Source of the DNA: Poa pratensis
Lineage: Eukaryota; Streptophyta; Magnoliopsida; Poales; Poaceae
DNA: 64,000 nucleotides
Direction of reading: 5' to 3'
Assembly: GCA_947311845.1 (NCBI GenBank)
Contig: CAMZMU010000027.1
Span: 32,751,723-32,815,722 of the forward strand
A program made the translations under genes and the position numbers. The stretch's first letter is position 1, and every line of letters begins with the position of its first letter. Shown in pieces: positions 46,401 to 57,070 of the stretch. The notes beneath the pieces are model-generated. The model did not search any database, had not been told where the DNA came from, and saw only the letters and a program-made list of their open reading frames with translations.

Positions 46401-48153
46401 TGGCCTTGCACAACCCATTCTAATTGAGGCACCATCTGGTCACACATCATTTTCTCTCCATTTGCCACTACAAACGTCGCCGGTGGCATTTGCTTGCGCT
46501 CACATTGCAGTCTGTGCACTAGGTCAGTGTTCACAAAAGAAGAAACACTGCCTGAATCTACCAGAATCAGAAGTTGGTGCTTCCCCACTGTTCCTTGTAG
46601 CCGAAAAGCTCGCTTTCGTTTGCCAGTCACTGCTGAAGGATTTCTCATTAAGTGTAAAGGAGCTGTCGGATCTTCATCATCAGATTCAGAGAAATCATCT
46701 TCTGGTGCTTCAGAGGGATGCTGAATTTGCAACACCTCAAGTAGTTCTTCAATAATGTGCAGCGGAACCTGATCTGGGCATTTGTGGGTTCGACTATACT
46801 TTTCTCCACAAGTGAAACAGAGACCCTTGCTTTTGCGGAAAGCCTTCAGCGCTTCGAGCTTCTCATCAAACTTATGGGACTCCCCCTTCTTACTTTCACT
46901 TCTCATAGGATCAGCATTTTTAGTCCATTTGCTTCGGCCAGTGTCCTGATAATCATGCCTGAATAGGCCCTCTTCTTGCTTGGAACCGCTTCTTCCTCCT
47001 GCATCAAAGCGAGCAAATGCGCAGTTTCCAGGTCTTGTGGTCGGTGTAACCAAATAGCAGCACAAATATCGTCCCTTAACCCCGCTAGAAACTCATCGAC
47101 AAAGGACCTTCATCTATATGTGGATTATAGAGCAGCAATTGGTGTCTAAGACTAGAAAACTTATCCCAATACTCAGATACGGAGCCGGTTTGGCGCAGCA
47201 CCCGCATTTGGTGTCTGTAACTCGCCTGCTTGTTCTTCCCAAAATAGCTATGCATCAAACGACACATCTCTCCCCAATCTTCTACCCTACCAGTAGCTTC
47301 CACACTCTGGAACCAGAGGGCAGCATTTCCCTGGAACCCGAGCACAACATAACGTGTACGCAGACACGCTGAACCCTGAACACCTCAAAGTAGGTCTCGC
47401 ACTGTTGTTGCCACAACATCGGATTCTCACCATCAAACTTAGGGAATTCTATTTTAGGTGCAGTGCGCGTGGACTCTCCTCACGAAACCCATCCTGATGA
47501 ACTCGCGATGATCCAGAACTATTGGGTCTCGACTGAAACACACATGTGCCCGGGGCTGGCACCGGTATCCCAATGATACCAGGAGCATCACCCCGGTGAA
47601 GATTGACGATGCGGTGGTCCTGAAACCCGTTGCCGTGCAGAGGTGTGGTCGCGCTTGCCGCTGCTGCTGCTGCCGCAGCGCGTCCCCCGTTCTCCGATGT
47701 TCCGAGGTCCCGTGAAGACGGTGGTGGTTGCACGGACGTCGCCGCACGTACGCCGTTCTCCGCCAGCCCTGGATCGCGTGGAGATGGTAGTTGCATCGCG
47801 GCGCGCTCCGCCGCCGCCGCTGCGCGCTCCGCCGCAGCCACCGCCCGTGACTCGGCAGCCTCTGCTCTCTCTCGGATCTCCTTGACCGCCTCCTGCGTCT
47901 CGATCTGCTTGACCTTGAGGTCGTTGAAGCCATCCAGAATCTGCTTCATCATGTCCATGAGGCTGGTGTTCTGCTCGTTCACCTGCTCCATGGATCTGGT
48001 GATTTGATCCCGAAGCTGCTCCTGACCTTGATCTCGCCGAGGCGCCAGCGTGACATGAGGTTCGATCGAAACAAAATCGACCGATCGCGGGAGTCCGTGA
48101 GGAACTTTGTGCGATTCACACGTGAATCGCCCACAACGACCAGGAGAAATCAA
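43405..48153 (-). pseudogene. Gypsy gag-pol polyprotein (right unit), multiple frame breaks
   Basis: Order on the minus strand: gag N-terminus with coiled-coil and Ala-rich region (48153-47449), gag core (GFQGNAALWFQSVE), CCHC knuckle (CFTCGEKYSRTHKC), protease (LILVDSGSVSS), RT ([13 protein letters not shown] and FVDDILVYS near 45500), RNase H (FIILTDHQSLLHL, AADALSRQPG), and integrase with its zinc region (NGCNICQEAK) and DDE residues in SLDFVEG, VSDRDRIF and DGQTERLNQ. The end is KVHLVVHVSLLKRH. Most breaks are one-base shifts. The integrase core frame 44416-43868 is open. Confidence 0.88.
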
Positions 48154-48202
48154 AATTTCTCAGGAATTTTGCTCCGATCTCTGCTCCACAGCACCTAACC
48201 GT

Positions 48203-48214
48203 GCTCTGATACCA
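48203..48214 (-). other. Primer binding site (tRNA-iMet type) of the right Gypsy unit
   Basis: TGGTATCAGAGC on the minus strand, four bases after the LTR end. Confidence 0.85.
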
Positions 48215-48218
48215 ATTT

Positions 48219-48536
48219 TGTCACGAACCCGGATCGATAGATACAAGAGAAAGGGGATTCGGAGGGAAATAGGAGGTTTGGGAAGAGACGGCAGCAAGGA
48301 TGGGATTATCTCGAGAGAATAGAGTTCATACAGAGTTCATGATCGATTGATCCAACGCTGGCACCCAGCTGGGTATATCAACCCAACGCCAGACACGCAC
48401 ACAGCATGGTCTGCCACCGACAGCAGGGGGGGGGGGGGGGGGGGGGGGCGATACACAACACGCCAACCCAACAGGAATATACCTTCCCTGGACCAATACG
48501 TACTCAGCCCAGTAGAGAGGGATACGGTCCATGACA
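48219..48536 (-). repeat. 5' LTR of the right Gypsy unit, with a 23-bp G run
   Basis: 318 bp, TGTCACG...CATGACA. Compared with the middle LTR it carries a 23-base G run at 48426-48448 where the other has GGGG. The following bases ATCTG would be its outer target duplication; the other side is lost by truncation at 30579. Confidence 0.88.
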
Positions 48537-49672
48537 ATCTGATTTGCCGACCAAATTCCCGTGGGCCTGGATAGAACAGTGAGAAACTGGTCAATGAGCT
48601 CGATCGGGATTTCGGCCTCAATCGACCTTGCACTGCAGCTGGACGTGGAGACGCGAACCAACCAACAGTCCAACGCAGTCGTCGACTCGTCGTGGCTGAC
48701 GCAACAGTGCAGTCCAGACAAAGCGCGACGCGAGCAGCTAGACGGTGGGGGGCCGGGCTCCGCCGCAGCCTGCCTACGCCGACACGTCAATTCTCAAATC
48801 TGCTGCTGGTCTTCTTCTTTCCCACACGCAAAGCCAGCAGAGGTGGGAGGGCGGTGCAGCAGCGGGAGAAAACAAGGCGGGATCCCGTGATCTCCATCTC
48901 ACGTTCCCCGTTCCCGCGCCAATTTTTTAACACCGGCCCGGCGCTTCATCGTCAGCTGATCGGATGCAACGCAATACAGTGCACGGGGGCAAGCCCTGTT
49001 TTGCCTGGGTTCATGTGCTCATTGTTTGCAGATCTGATTCCTTCTGATTAGATCACAAAGCGGCGTGATGGATGTTGCTGGCTGAGATGAGACACTATGA
49101 GATGAGACACTGCTCGAAAAGCATCCGATGTCTGAACTATGAAGCCTGACGCACTTATGGTGAACACAACCAAGGTCATCGGGCCTTGGCATGCACACTG
49201 CTTCACATTGGACCACGCCCAAAGTGCGATTTGCAGTGTCTTGGCTGTGTTCGACAACAGTATGATGGGTCAGGACGCCTGAATTTCATTTGAAATGACT
49301 AATCTAACGAGGATTGGAGGGTTAATGTTCTAGTAGCAAGTGAGAGTAAACGGGACAGCCGCAATACCATATGGATCAGAAAGAAATTCAGAAGCCAAGG
49401 CTTCACGATTAGTCGACGACAAGTAGGATTATACCCAGAAAGGCCAAGGAAGATGACGCCCCCACCGAACGCAAAAGCCAAAAGAAGCTACTTACCAGCA
49501 ATTCGATGGTCAGATGGCGGCAGCGTTACATCACCGCAAACCAGCTAACTTTCTTTTCTACTCTACTACTACTACGCAGCCTAATTAATCAGCACCTAAT
49601 AATACGGAAGGATTAGTCAGGACATTCCAAGGAGAACAGCGGGAAATCAATCGGAGATCAGCACCGAATGCG
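48537..49672. other. Intergenic, including the 3' flank of the MGCC gene
   Basis: No repeat ends or protein motifs recognised. A small duplication of GAGATGAGACACT near 49086-49110. The right 200 bp should be the 3' UTR of the minus-strand gene. Confidence 0.5.
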
Positions 49673-50473
49673 TCAGAGGAAGATGAAGCATTCCATGGAC
49701 ACAAGCGGGTTCTCCAGCGACTCCTTCCCTGTCTCGCCGCCGTCGCTGTCGCCGTGGCCTTTGCCGTCACCGCCGGCATTGGCATCCGCGACGCTGACAT
49801 CGCCTCCTGCGGAGTCGGCAGCCTCTTCCGGCTGCGGTGGCGGGGATGCCTGAGGAGGAGGTGGCCCCTCCCGCGCCCGATGCGGCGAGGCGCGCCGGCT
49901 CGGAACAGGCGGCTTCCGCTGCAGGGGCGCGGCCGGGCTCGCCACCCGATGCTGCTCCCGCTTCGCCGCCGGCGACGGCGACCTGCGCACGGACCGGTCC
50001 CGTGCCGGCTGCTCTCGCCGCGGAGGTGGGGACGGCGAAGCCCGGCAGCTCCGGGACCGAACGCCATAAGCTGCAGCGGCAGCACGGTCACGCCGGGCGA
50101 GCCCCAGCTCGCCGGAGACAGGGCGCCTCCTGGCCGGCTTCCGCGGCGACCGCTCCGGGCCCATAACCGAGCTGGTCGCGACGGACGACTCGGACCGCTC
50201 GTCGGTGGCCAGCGAGAAGCAGCTGCCGAGATCGCTCACCGCGGGCGCGGCATCTGCAGCACTAACCTTCTTCACCTTGAACACCTCTTCTTGCTCCTGC
50301 TCCTCCGCAGCCGCGGCATTGGCGCTCGGCGTCTCCGAGAGCACCTCCTTGACCTTCTCCTCCTCCGGCGACGGCGGGGGCGGCGGGTCGCGGTCCTCCG
50401 GCTTGTAGCGACGAGGGAAGTCAACGGAACTGGCTGGATGCTTCGCGCGCTTCTTGCTGAAGCAGCAGCCCAT
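49673..50473 (-). CDS. Small MGCC-type protein, Ser/Pro/Arg-rich, predicted lipid-anchored
   Basis: An intact single exon of 266 codons. It starts MGCCFSKKR: Gly2 suits N-myristoylation and Cys3/Cys4 palmitoylation, so plasma-membrane attachment is predicted. The middle is disordered, with acidic (EEQEQEEV) and Arg/Ser/Pro-rich stretches (RRSPSPAAKREQ) that could be phosphorylated. The C-terminus NPLVSMECFIFL is compact and hydrophobic and looks like a conserved end motif. Plant genomes hold several such uncharacterised MGC proteins, often named as Ser/Arg-repetitive by composition. GC content is high as in grass genes. No frame break. Function unknown. Confidence 0.8.
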   Translation of the reverse strand: MGCCFSKKRAKHPASSVDFPRRYKPEDRDPPPPPSPEEEKVKEVLSETPSANAAAAEEQEQEEVFKVKKVSAADAAPAVSDLGSCFSLATDERSESSVATSSVMGPERSPRKPARRRPVSGELGLARRDRAAAAAYGVRSRSCRASPSPPPRREQPARDRSVRRSPSPAAKREQHRVASPAAPLQRKPPVPSRRASPHRAREGPPPPQASPPPQPEEAADSAGGDVSVADANAGGDGKGHGDSDGGETGKESLENPLVSMECFIFL

Positions 50474-52613
50474 CTCTCCGGCGCGCTGGGCGGCCGTCTA
50501 CGGCGATCGATGCGGCGGTAGTAATCAGTTGGTGGCACTGCTGTGCTGAGTTCGCTGCGGGGAGCTTCGATTTGGGCGAGAATGGTAGAGCGGCGTGGGT
50601 ACCTGGGAGCTGGGTGTGTGTGTGTCGTCGTCTAATAGCGAACCCCGGATTTGTCCCCAAAAAAAGTGAGGCCGGATGTGGCAAGTACGGGCCTTGATCA
50701 CTACGACACGCTACAAAATATTGATCCCAGTATTGGTTGCAATAAAATCTCATATGATAGGACAACGGAAGTACAAAATTGACGTATTTTAGCCACAAAG
50801 TCACGCGTAAACATGCATGTGAGGGCAAACAATACCGGTTAAGGCGTCCGGGAGATTTTCTTAAACATTGAAAACGTCGTGCTAAAACATGCAACTATGA
50901 TACGAATGATTTTTGTGCAAACACGATATGGTCAATTTATAACTTCGTTAAAAATATGATCAACGGTGTTTTATACACATAAACAAGAGGTAAGCATGTA
51001 CTCACAAGTCCACTTAAGTGTTGAGAACTTGTTGTGTGGTAAAATAGTTAGAAAGACGAACCTCGGGCATCGGGTCCGTCTGCACCTTCGTCTCGGTGGC
51101 CGCGGCGGCTCACTAATCGTCTTTGCTCCGGTGCGTGCTGAGAGAGAGGATTTGAAGAGCGAAAATGTAGGACAAATACAACTCAGGCAACTACGTGTTG
51201 ACACAATAAATACTAAATATTGAGGGGCTAATATGCAAAATGTAGAACGTACCGGCATCATTTTGCCAGTAGTTCCGTCTAGTGAAACTTGACTGTAAAG
51301 CCATAGGAGCATAGGTGGAGCTTAAAAGTGAGGGGGGCAACCCCCCCCCCCCCCCCCCCCCTCACTTTTATGGAGCTTAAAAGTGAGGGGGGCATGGAGA
51401 ACTTTTATAGCACGGAAGAAGACGATAGATCAAGGCTGTGTTTGCGGAGAGGTTGCGGGTCCCACTCGTGGGACCAGCTCCAGCCCGTGGCTATGCATCG
51501 AATACTGCCTTGCGAGGCATATTCGCCAATTAAATTCCGTCATGACCAAAAGTCCACGAAGCCCGGAGGATTTTTCTAGAGACAAAATAGGACTCAGATG
51601 CCATCAGAAACTCTAGTTCATATTTTTAGAGTCATGTGACGACACCCTGATGGGACAGGGATTGTCCTGTGGAGCTATCTTCAAAAACCGTGCTGCTTCC
51701 GTGATGATGCGGGACAGCGGGAGTAGTCCTCCCTCGTGGCCGAGGACTTGTAACTCTAGCTATGTGGTTATGTGTCTCCCATAGTGTGATCCTTATTGTG
51801 ATCGTGAGTTTTGTTAATGTATTTCTGTCATGATGTTTCCCTCTCTATTTCATTTATGTAACTGATACAATGTTACTCCCTTGATGATATCTAGTACTAT
51901 AATTTTCGGAACCCGAGGCTACAATGGAGACTCTACGTATTTTAAATAGCTACTTACACATCTCCACTTGAGGCGTAATTTTCTATTCTCTACGTGTTCC
52001 TAGTAATGAATTTGTTGATAGCACGATGGTTCTCTTTTATTTTAAAATAAAAAAGTTTAATATTTCAAGCGGAAAATCAACTTTAAGAACAGTTTGAGCA
52101 TTAAATTAATTGTCTGCAGGCACCACTCCAATACCTTGGCGTTTCTCCCCTTAACCATGGTCACCAACAACGTGCAGCCTCAAGCTCCAGGGGAGGGGCA
52201 GACGGCCAAAACAAACAGTAAAGGCGACATTCAGGGGATATCACCTGGCCTGGACGACGTTCAGATATAAGCTCATATTTTAAATGTTCTAAAACAAAGA
52301 AAATCGATGTGTAATTTATTATTTGCATGTATATGGTGGATCAGGAGGGTTGGCAAATCTACACCCTGTGATGTACGAAATCTTTACATCGCTCCGCCAT
52401 TATCACATCTCGTTTCATTTGGATTTATCTTTTATTGCGTTTCTTTTTTAATTTATTGGACATGGCTAGTTGCTTGGGTTTTTCTTGACTTGTTGGCAGA
52501 TCAACAAGACCAGGGGGACCAACAGGGGCCCTGCCCCCCTAGCACCATTGATTTGGTGCTAAGAAAATCATGAACAATGTTGATTTCTAAGATTTACTCA
52601 ACATTGTTCATGA
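50474..52613. other. Intergenic between the MGCC gene and the Mutator-like element
   Basis: This contains the MGCC 5' flank with a short TG repeat (near 50610), a 21-base C run at 51341-51361 between two copies of GGAGCTTAAAAGTGAGGGGG, and AT-rich sequence. No coding motif. A perfect 19-bp hairpin lies at its right end. Confidence 0.5.
51317..51393. repeat. Direct and inverted AAAAGTGAGGGGG repeats around a 21-base C run
   Basis: GGAGCTTAAAAGTGAGGGGG occurs at about 51317 and 51371, and CCCTCACTTTT lies between them, so the first copy can fold with the middle. The C run (51341-51361) may be misassembled. Confidence 0.7.
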
Positions 52614-52616
52614 TTT
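52565..52616. repeat. Perfect 19-bp inverted repeat beside the Mutator insertion site
   Basis: Arms at 52565-52583 and 52598-52616 are exact reverse complements (core TCATGAACAATGTTGA) around a 14-base loop. The last three bases are part of the 9-bp target duplication. Confidence 0.9.
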
Positions 52617-52622
52617 AATTAA
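52614..52622. other. 9-bp target site duplication (left) of the Mutator-like element
   Basis: TTTAATTAA, identical to 63629-63637. Mutator-superfamily elements make 9-bp (8-10) duplications. Confidence 0.88.
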
Positions 52623-52670
52623 GGACAGGACTATGGAGCGGCGCCGCTGCCTTGTCGTGCGCAGCGGCGG
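52623..52670 (+). repeat. Left terminal inverted repeat of the MULE
   Basis: Begins GGACAGGACTATGG and continues into GGCGCCGCT...GCAGCGGCGG. The inner 30 bases match the right end best; the outermost bases have diverged. Confidence 0.75.
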
Positions 52671-53221
52671 TCAACGCCCACGCGTCCGAGTCAGCCGCGC
52701 GTCCTCGCGCGCGTTTGAATGGCCAGACGCGGATCGTTACTGGGCCATGGACCGTAACTGGGCCGTCCAGATTCGCATTTTTTTCGCGGGCCCTCAGAAA
52801 CAGAAAAATGGGCCAGCGAGACAGATCCAGTCTGACCTAAATAAAAAGCTATAAATGACAGGATCCTCCAGCTCCAGACAGCCGCCGCCGATCACGGCGC
52901 TCTGCCTGGGCGATCCCAAAATCGCAAAAGGAACCAGAGACTCGAAGACACTAGCAGAGACAAAATCAACAACATAAAACATCGAAATTCAGGAACAGCA
53001 AATCATCAGGTTAGTACAGCATCTTCTTCTCCTCACGAAATTCAGGAACAAGATCTTGTTTCTCCCAGGAAACCATGATCTACTCACAATTCTGGAACAA
53101 AAGATCTTGCATGGTGCTCACAAAAATAGCTCCAGGAAAACATGATCTACTCACAAAATCTTGTTTCTCCATGAAAACACATATAACAACTAGTGGAACT
53201 TTACAGATTGTAGCTCGAGAA

Positions 53222-53438
53222 AAACATGGTAGCATAGACTAGGTATATCCAGAAACATGGTAGCATCGTATCTCCAGAAACATGGTAGAAATTGACTCGT
53301 TTCACAGTGGCAGAAACATGGTAGCTCCAGGAACACATGTATCCATGACACAGATAGTGGAAATTACATATTCCAGCTCCAAAACATGGTAGCATAAAAG
53401 AACTTGCCTGGTTTCTATCACTGGCAGAAACATGGTAG
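53222..53438 (+). repeat. Left subterminal array of AAACATGGTAG (6 exact copies)
   Basis: Exact copies start at 53222, 53253, 53278, 53314, 53382 and 53428; a variant (GAACATGATAGCTCC) follows at 53446. Most are followed by CAT or CTCCAG. Spacing is irregular (25-68 bp). Such subterminal arrays can be transposase binding sites. The reverse complement CTACCATGTTT resembles the motif scattered through the rest of the element. Confidence 0.88.
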
Positions 53439-53685
53439 CTCTAGAGAACATGATAGCTCCAGAAAAATGTAGGATTATATCACTGGCAGAAACAAAAGGC
53501 TTCACAAAGGGCTTGGTCTCTTCTCTTCAAATCACAGCCAGAAACACAAAGGGCTTCAACTCTTTAATTGCATAATAAACCAAAGACATCTCCATTCACA
53601 TCCTGTTGCAAGAAAAAATCATAGAATTCTTGAGTTATCAGTACTAACATGGGTTCACAAATTCATGTATGCAGGTAAAAAAGAT

Positions 53686-53755
53686 GGACATGGACACATC
53701 AATTGGTGCACAAAACGTTGCCATTTCTGGCAACAGTATGTCACGCATTCAAGGT
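53686..53755 (+). CDS. Candidate 5' exon of the MULE transposase gene
   Basis: An open stretch starting ATGGACATGGACACATC encodes about 23 residues and ends in CAAG/GTATTGG, a possible donor. The downstream acceptor before 54285 and the phase could not be made consistent, so this is a weak suggestion. The alternative is that translation starts at the ATG at 54315. Confidence 0.25.
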
Positions 53756-54284
53756 ATTGGATTAACAACTGGTTGCCAAATTGCTGCATGCTACATATCA
53801 TTTAACTTCTTGGTTGCTACCAGAATCAACTTAGCTGTAAAAAAAAGATGCTATGTAGATGTTTCAGGTGAATTATTATTTGTGCTAGCTACCATGTATT
53901 TTCAAGGACAATACCAATTTCATTGATGCTAGCTACCAGGTTATTACTTGTTTTGATCACTGGCTGGTTAAAAATTCACTAACAGTAGATGCTAGGGTGA
54001 AAAACTGGCTACCAGGTTAATTCACAAAATACAAATATCAGAATAAATGCAAACAAATGCCATGTTTATTCATGCTAGCTGGCATCAAAAGAGTAACAAA
54101 AGCAGCATTTAAATTGTTCTAGGTACCATAAACACTTATTTGCTTTACCAAGTACTTTAGTAGGAGCTACCGCATAGTTTGAACAGCAGTTACCGCATAC
54201 TACTTGACCCCTGTTACTTACAGAACTCTATTTTGCATGCTATAAACTATAGGAAATGCAAGTACTGGTGATAACGGACAAGGT

Positions 54285-56917
54285 TTGGTGTCGGGGACAG
54301 AAGGTACTATTGACATGGAGACTACCCACGCTGCATCCAGTACTCATACACCCATAGCTGAAGGGAGCAATGCAAATGATGGCGCAACCGAAGTAATGTC
54401 GACACCACAACCTCCAGCACCACACATGAGGTTCGACACACTGGTGGAAGCAGAGAAACACTACAGAAGATATGCAAGAAGGAAAGGTTTCGACATCAGA
54501 TATGACTACAGGAAACCATCTGAAGCTACAGGGGAATTCATTAGAGCCGCCATGGTGTGCACCAGGGGAGGTCATCAGCCCAAAAGGAAAGAGGACACAC
54601 AGAACCTGAAACCCGTTGTGCCTGAAAGAAAAAGAAACACACGCCCGAGAACCAACTGCATGGCTCGAATGTCTGTGAAATTCAGAGATGGTTGCTGGCT
54701 CGTGACAGAGTTCAGCGACTACCACAACCACCCACTACTCCGAAAGTGGTCACTGACCGGTTTCTTACAAGGCCACAGAGATATCCCTGAAGAAGACAAG
54801 GAATTCATTACTCTGCTGCATTCGTGCAACCTGGATACTAGCAGGCAGATGCAGATCATGACAAAGTTGCATTGTTCGCTTGACGGCCTAGGTTACACCA
54901 CAAAAGATGTTGCCAACTTCAGATCCATGCTTAGGGCTGACAACAAATGGACAGACATGCAAGACACGAGGGCGTACTTTGAGTTGATGAAGAAAACTGA
55001 CCCTGACTTCTTCTACAAAATGAAAGTTGACGACGAGAAAAGGGTAGTGAACCTGTACTGGGTTGAAGGTGCAGCTAGGAGAGCCTACAAGAAGTTCAAC
55101 GACTGTGTGTCGTTTGACACAACATACCTGACAAATGCCTACCAGATGCCGTGCGCACCGTTCATCGGAATAAATAACCACGGTGTATCCATTCAGTTTG
55201 GGTGCGGCCTTCTCAGGCAGGAGCTAAGCTTAAATTTTATTTGGTTGTTTGAAGCTTTTCTAGAGGCAATGGATGGATTGGCGCCACTAAATATCATCAC
55301 AGATCAAGACTTCGGAATGCGAGCAGGAATAGACCAGGTCTTCCCAAATGCAAGCCACAGAAACTGCAGGTGGCACATCATTGAGAAGGCAGCAGAAGAG
55401 ATTGGGCCGTTCCTTGCCAAGAATGAACATCTCCGGCAAGCATTCAATGACTGCTTGAACAGCAGCTTGTCACCGCAAGATTTTGAAAACAAATGGGCTG
55501 ACATGATCAACAAGTACAATGTGCAAGGGCATAAAAAACTAGCAGCTTTGTATGAAAAAAGAAGCTACTGGGTGCCAGCATACTTCATGAAGAACTTCTA
55601 CCCATTCATGCAAACAACTCACCGAAGTGAAGGCTTCAATTTTGTCCTAAAGAAATATGTCAAACCAACAAACTATGTGCTCGAATTTGTTCACCAATAC
55701 TCTGAAATTCAAGCCAAGATCATGAAGACAGAAACAAGGAGGAGGTGGACAGTGCAGCAACAACGGCTCATACCTTCTGCTACCACCCATTGAGAACCAG
55801 CTATCTAAAGTGTACATGCGTAAAATACATAACCGTTTCTAGTATGAAATGCAGTCAGTGTATTCGTACAACATACACCAAACAGGCGAGAAGACATATC
55901 AGGCTGAATGCATCACAAAATACGTGCCAGGTTACTACAATCGCACCTATGAAGTTTATGCAGATCCTGAGAACAAGGAGTACAGATGCGCGTGCTGCAA
56001 ATTTGAGAGGGACGGTATCGTCTGCTGCCACATACTAAGGGTAAGAAAAACAAGAAGGAAGTAAATAATGGGAGATACCACGTTTATACTACACAAATAC
56101 CTACTTGATACTGCCCAGTTACCAGATTATAATAACACAAGCACTAACTTTACTCTATTGTGGAACAAAATGCAGGCAATGACACAGCTTGGGGTGGTGG
56201 AGATGCCCGATGCCTACATTCTGAAAAGGTGGACATGGGATGTGGATGAAGCCTTGGTCCAAGAAGGACAAGGGAGAACAGCTGGGATGCCTGAAGAATC
56301 AAAAAGCTGATGACACTAGCGTTGATGTGCGCCGATTTCAAGACTCTAGCAATTGAAGGGAACCAGACAGAAGACGGCAGGAAGGTAGTCAAAACACACT
56401 TAAAGGGTTTGAAAAAAGACTTGGCTGATCTCAAACGGGAGGCGGCAAAAAGGGCAATGAAGTCTGCTGCTGCTGCAAATGCTCATGCTCCTGCAAGTGA
56501 CCCACGTACCGCTGCAAATGGACCACCTCCGACAACAAATCCTACAACGAGTGCTCCATCTAGACGAGCAGCATCAGGACCGCAGGCGGCTCCTAGGAGG
56601 CGCACGACTAGCGCTGCTGCAACAAGGTCTGCACAAAAAACTGCCCCGGCCACATTGGCACTACGAGTGAATCAAACCAAGACGGCTATGCAGTTCCTAA
56701 CATGCATGCAGACTCTGATTCATCGCAGGCTCCAGACATCCGTGATCCTCGAAAATCAAACACAAAAGGAAGGAAAAGGAAACACGCTTTCCAGAACCCA
56801 TTGAACATAAACCCGAAAGAGGTCCGAACTTGCAAACAATGTGGGTTAGTCTCTCACGACTACAGGACTTGCTTGCAAAGAGGGGAGCTGCCAGATGAGA
56901 ACCAGAGAACTACATAG
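54285..56917 (+). pseudogene. MULE transposase, FAR1/FHY3-related (FAR1 - DDE - SWIM - zinc knuckle), broken
   Basis: 54285-55793 is open for about 500 codons; the first ATG in it is at 54315. It has a FAR1-type DNA-binding zinc region (AAMVCTRGGH...NCMARM...DYHNHPL), then the MULE transposase core with DDE residues in SFDTTYLTN, ITDQDFGM and THRSEGFN. Downstream, in shifted frames, come a SWIM finger (CACCKFERDGIVCCH), an intron with donor at 56040 and acceptor near 56174, a basic Ala/Pro-rich tail and a CCHC knuckle (CKQCGLVSHDYRTC) before the stop at 56917. Damage: one-base shifts near 55738, 55785 and 56303 and a TAG at 55840-55842 where CAG would fit. It would bind element ends and catalyse excision and insertion. 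Host FAR1/FHY3 factors derive from this family; the SWIM plus terminal repeats mark this as the transposon form. Confidence 0.85.
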
Positions 56918-57070
56918 CAATCAGACAAAGACAACCCACAAAAAACAATCTTCTTGCGGTCCTAAGTTAATTTACAGATGATTATGTAATAAATATTGAT
57001 GTTTTTCAGCATACATGATATGGATTCATGTTTTAAAAAATGTACTCATTTTGTGGCATGTGTGTTTACC
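56918..57070. other. Convergent spacer between the two MULE genes
   Basis: About 150 bp of AT-rich DNA with the 3' ends of both genes, including AATAAA-like words (AATAAATATTGATG near 56988). Confidence 0.5.

Larger units (their letters stand above)
43376..48536 (-). mobile_element. Short-LTR Gypsy retrotransposon (right unit), full interior plus 5' LTR
   Basis: On the minus strand: 5' LTR 48536-48219, primer site 48214-48203, gag, zinc knuckle, protease, RT, RNase H, integrase, polypurine tract at 43391, then the middle LTR. The unit would be about 5.5 kb with 318-bp LTRs, a size typical of the Reina group, but I see no chromodomain after the integrase. The frame is broken many times, so it is defective or the sequence has dropped bases. 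A tandem partner shares the middle LTR. Confidence 0.88.

Noticed and set aside
47630..48007. Ala-rich plus-strand frame with a copy at 35050
   Set aside because: Antisense of the gag N-terminal region; real coding is on the minus strand.
53190..53480. CRISPR-like array of short repeats
   Set aside because: Irregular spacing, eukaryotic transposon context and no spacers of uniform length; it is a subterminal repeat array.
55849..56064. Separate small gene with a SWIM-like finger
   Set aside because: It continues the transposase in a shifted frame; order and spacing match a single FAR1-type protein.
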